From UBA4661 sp002405405 (GTDB lineage: Bacteria > Bacteroidota > Ignavibacteria > Kapaibacteriales > UBA4661): 11,951 nucleotides of DNA. The stretch is taken from the NCBI GenBank assembly GCA_036847245.1, contig DAIUAL010000095.1, positions 1 through 11,951 on the forward strand, in the 5' to 3' direction. The translations under genes and the position numbers were made by a program. The notes under the pieces are model-generated. The model was not told where the DNA came from and made no database searches. It saw only the letters and a list, made by a program, of their open reading frames with translations. Of this stretch, positions 8,300 through 11,951 are shown in pieces (within the stretch, counting starts at the first letter, position 1; each line of letters starts with the position of its first letter).

Positions 8300-8311
8300 T
8301 ATATCGATATA
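8300..8311. promoter_or_regulatory. Perfect 12-bp palindrome upstream of gcvP
   Basis: TATATCGATATA is a perfect palindrome about 77 bases before the gcvP ATG, inside the 275-base gap 8224-8498. It could be an operator or overlap a -10 element. The same gap holds GCAGATCTGC at 8447-8456, a second short palindrome just past the upstream gene's stop. No glycine riboswitch is recognisable, and nothing else in the gap is supportable. Confidence 0.25.
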
Positions 8312-8498
8312 AGGTATTTGTTCTGTCTTGAAACGCAAAAATACTGCGGAAAGTTCGTATAAGAGAAAAGTTCTTTATACTATGATCTCATCAATATTCT
8401 GTGCTTTTTGTGGAATCAATACGGTAGTCGCAAGGAACAATATGCAGATCTGCCCCAAGAAGAGCAGCCCCTTAATAACTCATATATGGTTGCACACT

Positions 8499-8957
8499 TC
8501 AAACTAGTGGACGATAGCATCCGGTAACAACACCATGAACGATTAATTCATCATGCTCACTAATCGTAATAGGTTTGTATTTAGTATTCTCCGGCATAAG
8601 CATCGTTCTACCATTCAGGTGATATAAGCGTTTAACGGTCATTTCTCCATTTAAGCTGGCAATCACGATATGATTATGGCGTGGCTGAACATGGTAATCA
8701 ACGATAATGAGATCGCCATCAAAAATCATGGCATTCTCCATTGAATCGCCTCGTACACGAAGCAGGTATGTGCTTGTTGGATGCGGCACTAAATCATGAA
8801 ATACTCGTTGTGTACGCTCAATGGTATCTTCAACGGGCACAGGTCGTCCCGCCGAAACGCTCCACATATACAAAGGTAATTCTACATACAAATCCTCCTC
8901 GTTGCGAGCAACAAAAGTTGGATCATTCAGCAAATCTTCGTAGGCAAATTTTATCAT
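8499..8957 (-). CDS. UmuD-like S24 family self-cleaving peptidase
   Basis: This short LexA/UmuD-fold protein has no DNA-binding domain. In the SOS response, UmuD cuts its own N-terminus on contact with RecA filaments and then joins UmuC as polymerase V. From the ATG at 8957 it has 152 residues. A possible TTG at 8969 would add four; neither start has a ribosome site. Ala36-Gly37 in SVSAGRPVP is the expected cut site. The catalytic Ser72 lies in RGDSM, and Lys109 in TVKRL. The spacing from cut to Ser (36) and from Ser to Lys (37) equals that of E. coli UmuD. FDGDLIIVD and KPITISEHDELIVHGVV are further strong UmuD matches. No umuC gene is next to it; the neighbours are gcvP and an M15 peptidase. 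It may act with a distant Y-family polymerase, or serve another regulatory role. Confidence 0.87.
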   Translation of the reverse strand: MIKFAYEDLLNDPTFVARNEEDLYVELPLYMWSVSAGRPVPVEDTIERTQRVFHDLVPHPTSTYLLRVRGDSMENAMIFDGDLIIVDYHVQPRHNHIVIASLNGEMTVKRLYHLNGRTMLMPENTKYKPITISEHDELIVHGVVTGCYRPLV

Positions 8958-8994
8958 GAATGTACGCAATAGTAAATGTGCCGATAATAATAAA

Positions 8995-9018
8995 TCATGT
9001 CCCTCATAGAGTACATGA
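8995..9018. promoter_or_regulatory. Inverted repeat upstream of the UmuD-like gene
   Basis: TCATGT (8995-9000) and ACATGA (9013-9018) form a 6-bp inverted repeat with a 12-base spacer, about 40-60 bases before the UmuD-like ATG. A perfect 10-bp palindrome, ACATTAATGT, lies just upstream at 9030-9039. Either could be a repressor site such as a LexA box, but no known consensus of this lineage was matched. Confidence 0.22.
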
Positions 9019-9056
9019 ATTTCTGCTCTACATTAATGTTGTCTGCAAGTTACAAA

Positions 9057-9845
9057 TCATTTACAGTTCACAATCTGGCTCTTTGGCAAGAGTTCGGGAC
9101 GATACTCAAAGTGCATGGTATCAAAATGCCACCATTTTCCGCCCCAAATGAATCCGTATTTCTCAAAAATTTCTACAATAGCAAGCGGGATGCGATTCTT
9201 GTATTCTCGGACACCTTGGGCATTGGTCTTTTCCCATTGCCAGTAGTGCGTGTACTGCAAGTTGAGATCAACCGCAATACCAAAGCTATGCATGCTTTTG
9301 CGGTTAGTACGAGCAATCACGCGATAGGCATAGCCTCCCACAGGATTCTTGCAGTACTTGTGCAATGAATCGGGTAATTGACGAAGTTCATGTTCGACCT
9401 TACGTAATTGTTCTGCAACGCCATTAACGGTACTTACCTGTAATTTTTTTCCGAAAAAGAGAACGGTCGTGAGTTTGCTTTCAATTTCTGCGGGTGTACG
9501 CCCGTATAGTGCTTCAAAGAATTCTGTGCAACGTACCCGTGAAGAGTCGTATGCAAAAGGAATTGTCGCATCATACACACGCCCGACAGGATAGACCACA
9601 CCACGCATTTGGTCGCGGAGCGAAGCAGAATCCAACAGTGCATCATATGTGGTAAAATGCTTACCGCCATCGTATGGCAAGCGTACACCGTTGCGAAAAA
9701 CAACTGTGTTACCCTCAATGCGATCAACTGTACAAGGATATGCTCGTACCAATTGTTGTGCATAGGTGGTATCAGCACTTTGTGCCTCTTGACATAGACT
9801 GAGAAGTAAACACACATACCAAACACCGAAAAAAAACTTTTGCAT
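9057..9845 (-). CDS. Secreted M15 family zinc peptidase (peptidoglycan D-Ala endopeptidase/carboxypeptidase type)
   Basis: This is a 262-residue exported metallopeptidase that probably trims peptidoglycan stem peptides in the periplasm. Residues 1-24 are a signal peptide (hydrophobic 4-17, likely cut after AQSA). The catalytic domain is C-terminal: HSFGIAVD at 186-193 provides zinc ligands His186 and Asp193, and WHFDTMHFE at 239-247 provides His245, with Asp242 alongside. This is the SxHxxGxAxD plus DxxHFE pattern of the VanY/M15C group. About 120 residues between the signal and the catalytic part are not recognised. The start is fixed by GAGGAG six bases before the ATG. It is transcribed divergently from coaD across a 97-base gap. 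The UmuD-like gene follows after about 100 bases and could be on the same transcript. Exact bond specificity cannot be read from sequence. Confidence 0.9.
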   Translation of the reverse strand: MQKFFFGVWYVCLLLSLCQEAQSADTTYAQQLVRAYPCTVDRIEGNTVVFRNGVRLPYDGGKHFTTYDALLDSASLRDQMRGVVYPVGRVYDATIPFAYDSSRVRCTEFFEALYGRTPAEIESKLTTVLFFGKKLQVSTVNGVAEQLRKVEHELRQLPDSLHKYCKNPVGGYAYRVIARTNRKSMHSFGIAVDLNLQYTHYWQWEKTNAQGVREYKNRIPLAIVEIFEKYGFIWGGKWWHFDTMHFEYRPELLPKSQIVNCK

Positions 9846-9851
9846 CGGACA

Positions 9852-9857
9852 CTCCTC
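9852..9857 (-). promoter_or_regulatory. Shine-Dalgarno site of the M15 peptidase gene
   Basis: The minus strand reads GAGGAG, six bases before the ATG at 9845. It is the second clear ribosome site in the window and decides this start. Confidence 0.7.
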
Positions 9858-9884
9858 AATGTATTTTGGCTATTGTGTAATTGT

Positions 9885-9912
9885 TGCTCATGGCAAAAGA
9901 ATCCTATGAGCA
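9885..9912 (+). promoter_or_regulatory. Hairpin A in the coaD leader
   Basis: TGCTCATGG (9885-9893) can pair with CC-T-ATGAGCA (9903-9912), giving 9 base pairs with one bulged T and a 9-base loop. It ends about 30 bases before the coaD ATG and would leave the start codon free. At DNA level it could instead be an operator in the shared coaD/M15 promoter region. Confidence 0.4.
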
Positions 9913-9946
9913 TGTTGTGGGACTTCTTCATTTCTTTTTGCCATGA
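9888..9946 (+). promoter_or_regulatory. Long-range hairpin B covering the coaD start codon
   Basis: TCATGGCAAAAGAA (9888-9901) pairs with TTCTTTTTGCCATGA (9932-9946). This gives 14 base pairs with a single bulged T at 9935; 11 of the pairs are uninterrupted. The 3' arm contains the coaD ATG at 9943, so the stem would hide it in the mRNA. The 5' arm shares bases 9888-9893 with hairpin A, so the two cannot coexist. No Shine-Dalgarno site is present. Whether transcription starts upstream of 9885 is unknown. Confidence 0.4.
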
Positions 9947-10443
9947 TGATCACTCATTCACAGCGACGTGCATTGTACCCGGGTACATTTGACCCTATGA
10001 CCTTAGGGCATCTTGATGTTGTCGAACGTGCCGCTCAGCTCTATGACGAAGTCGTGGTTGCTGTGGCTCAAAATGCCAACAAAAAACCCTTATTCCCGGA
10101 AACAACTCGTGTCGAGATGATTGCTGATGCTGTACGCCATCTGCCTAATGTTCGTGCAGATAGCTTTAGTGGTTTGACTGTTGATTTTGCTCGTTCAATC
10201 GGTGCATGTGCCATTGTTCGCGGTTTAAGAGCCATCAGTGACTTTGAGTATGAAATGGGTATTGCTCTCGTCAATCGCCGTCTCAATCCTGAGGTTACCA
10301 CTGTTTTCCTTATTGCCAATGAAAAATTTACGTATTTGAATTCATCAATTGTGCGTGAGCTTGCTCGTCATCGACAAAATGTAACAGACTTTGTTACGCC
10401 GTTTGTACAAGCGCGACTGCTGGAGGTATTTCCGAAGGAGTAA
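9943..10443 (+). CDS. coaD: Pantetheine-phosphate adenylyltransferase
   Basis: This cytoplasmic enzyme joins 4'-phosphopantetheine and ATP to make dephospho-CoA, the fourth step of coenzyme A synthesis from pantothenate. The 166 residues match the usual length of about 160. LYPGTFDPMTLGHLDVV at 11-27 holds the nucleotidyltransferase T/HxGH signature (TLGH at 20-23). NKKPLF at 46-51 matches the substrate-binding lysine region. IVRGLRAISDFEYE at 91-104 and YLNSSIVRELARH at 131-143 complete the fold and the ATP site. Two adjacent ATGs (9943 and 9946) are possible starts, neither with a ribosome site; the first is chosen. The start lies in the 3' arm of a predicted hairpin. The last 50 bases overlap the 3' end of the convergent GT4 gene, so there is no room for a terminator between the two. 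Confidence 0.97.
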   Translation: MMITHSQRRALYPGTFDPMTLGHLDVVERAAQLYDEVVVAVAQNANKKPLFPETTRVEMIADAVRHLPNVRADSFSGLTVDFARSIGACAIVRGLRAISDFEYEMGIALVNRRLNPEVTTVFLIANEKFTYLNSSIVRELARHRQNVTDFVTPFVQARLLEVFPKE

Positions 10444-11644
10444 ATGATTGTCCCTCCATAACACGATAGAGACATTCATTCAACGACTCTGCCGAATGAT
10501 TCCAATCAAATGCTCGTGCCCACTGAATTGCACCTTCGGAAAGGTGCCGACGCAACGACTCATCGTTTATGACCCGGGAAAGCACATGAGCAAGTTCATC
10601 AATACTACCATAGCGATATAGAATACCGCTTTTGCCATCGCGGACAGAATCTCGCAAACCCGGAGAGTTTGCCGATACTACGGGCGTACCGCACGCATTT
10701 GCTTCGATATTGACAATTCCCCAACCTTCTTTCATCGAAGGGTTGACCATACACCATGCTTCTGACAATAAGTGCACCTTTTCTTCTTCGCTAATAAAAC
10801 CAACAAATGAAACAGCTTGAGCAATACCCAATTCTTTAGATAACTCTTTCAATTCTTGCTCTGCCTCGCCACGCCCGGCAATCACCAAATCAGCTTGCGG
10901 ATGATGTTGCAATACCATGCAAAAGGCACGGAGCACATGATCAATACTTTTGTATCGTTTTAGACGTCCACAATATACGATGCGCGGATGCACAGTTTTA
11001 GCAGTTATAGCAAAAGGAAACTGCTCTTTTGTGATGCAATTAGGGATAATAGTAAAATGTGAACGATCACATCCACGCCGGATAAATTCTTGTGTTGTAC
11101 TATCCGAAACACTAACAAATTGTGTTGTACGATAGACAAGAGGGACAAGCATTTCTGCACCATACACGTATGATCCTCCTACAATGCCAACTTCAGTAAA
11201 GATACTCGTACCGAAAAAATGATGTGCAAGAGCAAGCAGTGGCTTGCGAACAAAGAGTGGTGTAAAAAAAGGAATTTTGTTGATATCATCAACGATAATA
11301 TCATACTGCTCATGACGCAAAGTCCGCAGATAACGATATAAGACGACCATATTAAATATGTTGCGATGCCCTTCGCGTATGATTGTAACACCATCAACAA
11401 CTTCATGTTTTTTTGCACCGGGAAACATACAACAGAAGAGTGTAACACGATGACCATGCTCTGTTACCAATCGCGTAAACATTTCGCGAAGATGCGTTTC
11501 AGCACCACCGGCAAATGGATTCATCCAACATTGCCAATTCAACACCAGAATATGAAGGGGTTTACGTTGTTCTTGCTGTCTTGCTTGTTGCAGTGAGTGA
11601 TTCTTGTTCCCTGCATTCTTTTGCTCATTACTTCTATGCATCAT
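10394..11644 (-). CDS. GT4 family glycosyltransferase
   Basis: This 416-residue GT-B glycosyltransferase retains the donor sugar's anomeric configuration and probably works on a cell-surface or exopolysaccharide glycan at the inner membrane. The first 27 residues are polar and Gln-rich with no signal. The N-terminal Rossmann domain starts at LHILVLNW (30-37) and has the GGAE acceptor-side loop at 46-49. The C-terminal domain starts near RIVYCGRLKRYKSID (221-235). It continues with DLVIAGRGE at 252-260, VGFISEEEK at 281-289 and the EX7E motif, Glu306 to Glu314 in KEGWGIVNIEANACGTPVV. That motif marks GT4 enzymes. The start ATG overlaps the stop of the preceding OmpA gene (ATGA), so translation is probably coupled. 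The last 16 residues lie inside the overlap with coaD. The sugar and the acceptor cannot be told. Confidence 0.92.
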   Translation of the reverse strand: MMHRSNEQKNAGNKNHSLQQARQQEQRKPLHILVLNWQCWMNPFAGGAETHLREMFTRLVTEHGHRVTLFCCMFPGAKKHEVVDGVTIIREGHRNIFNMVVLYRYLRTLRHEQYDIIVDDINKIPFFTPLFVRKPLLALAHHFFGTSIFTEVGIVGGSYVYGAEMLVPLVYRTTQFVSVSDSTTQEFIRRGCDRSHFTIIPNCITKEQFPFAITAKTVHPRIVYCGRLKRYKSIDHVLRAFCMVLQHHPQADLVIAGRGEAEQELKELSKELGIAQAVSFVGFISEEEKVHLLSEAWCMVNPSMKEGWGIVNIEANACGTPVVSANSPGLRDSVRDGKSGILYRYGSIDELAHVLSRVINDESLRRHLSEGAIQWARAFDWNHSAESLNECLYRVMEGQSFTPSEIPPAVALVQTA

Positions 11645-11951
11645 TTCACCCGCGTAAATTCAATGCGCCGATTGCGCTGTTTATTCTGTGCTGTTGTATT
11701 CTCCACTATCGGGCGATCAGGACCATAGCCACGAGCTATGAGTCGTTTGAGATCAACTCCGCGCGCCACCAGCCACGCTTTAACAGCATCAGCTCGATCT
11801 TGTGAAAGCGCAATATTCTTATCACGTTTGCCATCGCTGTCAGTATGCCCTGCAATTTCAACAACAACATCCGGAACCGTCATAAGTGAGCTGTACATTG
11901 CCTCCAATATCGGCTCAGAGCTGGCACGAATCGTTGCTTTACCAACATCGA
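11641..11951 (-). CDS. OmpA-family C-terminal peptidoglycan-binding domain, N-terminus outside window
   Basis: Only the last 102 residues are in the window, and the frame is open through the right edge. The first visible residues, DVGKATIRASSEPILEAM, are the normal beginning of an OmpA C-terminal domain. Then come VVVEIAGHTDSDGKRDKN, ALSQDRADAVKAWL, GYGPDRP and NRRIEF. Both residues that bind meso-diaminopimelate are present, the Asp of GHTD and the Arg of SQDRA, so this copy should anchor to peptidoglycan. That contrasts with the diverged OmpA-like domains at the other end of the window. What precedes the domain (barrel, lipoprotein linker or propeller) is unknown. The stop overlaps the GT4 start by four bases. 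Confidence 0.93.
   Translation of the reverse strand, partial: DVGKATIRASSEPILEAMYSSLMTVPDVVVEIAGHTDSDGKRDKNIALSQDRADAVKAWLVARGVDLKRLIARGYGPDRPIVENTTAQNKQRNRRIEFTRVK

Noticed and set aside
8224..8498. Glycine riboswitch upstream of gcvP
   Set aside because: A GGGGAGACC stretch recalls part of the aptamer, but the paired arms and the second conserved block are missing.
8499..8957. Full LexA repressor
   Set aside because: The protein has only about 35 residues before the cleavage site and no helix-turn-helix, so it is UmuD-like.
9434..9931. 165-codon minus-strand frame overlapping the M15 gene
   Set aside because: It shares DNA with the M15 peptidase, which has a signal peptide, catalytic motifs and a Shine-Dalgarno site. 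The overlapping frame has a low-complexity composition.
1..11951. CRISPR array, insertion sequence, prophage, tRNA or rRNA
   Set aside because: No spaced repeats, transposase or phage genes, or conserved RNA sequences were seen on either strand.

Overview
This window reads as an ordinary chromosomal segment of a Gram-negative bacterium, most likely from the Bacteroidota/Chlorobiota (FCB) side of the tree (Kapabacteria- or Ignavibacteria-like). That placement is an inference from four things: a PD40-plus-OmpA-like envelope protein, a DUF2807 (GIN-domain) lipoprotein-like gene, a single-chain glycine decarboxylase, and mixed Shine-Dalgarno use (clear AAAGGAG or GAGGAG before two genes, none before most others). 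Genes are densely packed. I see no phage, insertion sequence, CRISPR array, tRNA or rRNA.

Layout. Bases 1-2813 (+): the 3' part of a PD40/OmpA-like envelope protein, followed 24 bases later by a family 2 glycosyltransferase with a TPR-like C-terminal half. Bases 2839-9845 (-): a block of six genes in several transcription units. In genome order they are a DUF2807 beta-solenoid protein; a two-gene unit of an unrecognised secreted protein followed by a gamma-class (AroQ) chorismate mutase; full-length gcvP with a probable terminator hairpin after it; a UmuD-like S24 self-cleaving peptidase without an obvious polymerase partner; and a secreted M15 zinc peptidase. Bases 9943-10443 (+): coaD, divergent from the M15 gene. 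Bases 10394-11951 (-): a GT4 glycosyltransferase, overlapped by four bases by the end of an OmpA C-terminal-domain protein whose N-terminus lies outside the window. The GT4 and coaD genes converge and overlap by 50 bases.

How it fits together. Much of the window is envelope-related: two OmpA-type proteins, two glycosyltransferases, an M15 peptidoglycan peptidase, a DUF2807 protein and an unknown exported protein. GcvP (glycine cleavage), CoaD (coenzyme A synthesis) and the UmuD-like protein (stress response) are housekeeping genes among them. No single new multi-gene system is evident. The points most worth a second look are two mutually exclusive hairpins over the coaD start codon, the probably exported AroQ-gamma chorismate mutase paired with an unknown secreted protein, the orphan UmuD-like gene, and OmpA-like domains that have lost the peptidoglycan-binding aspartate.
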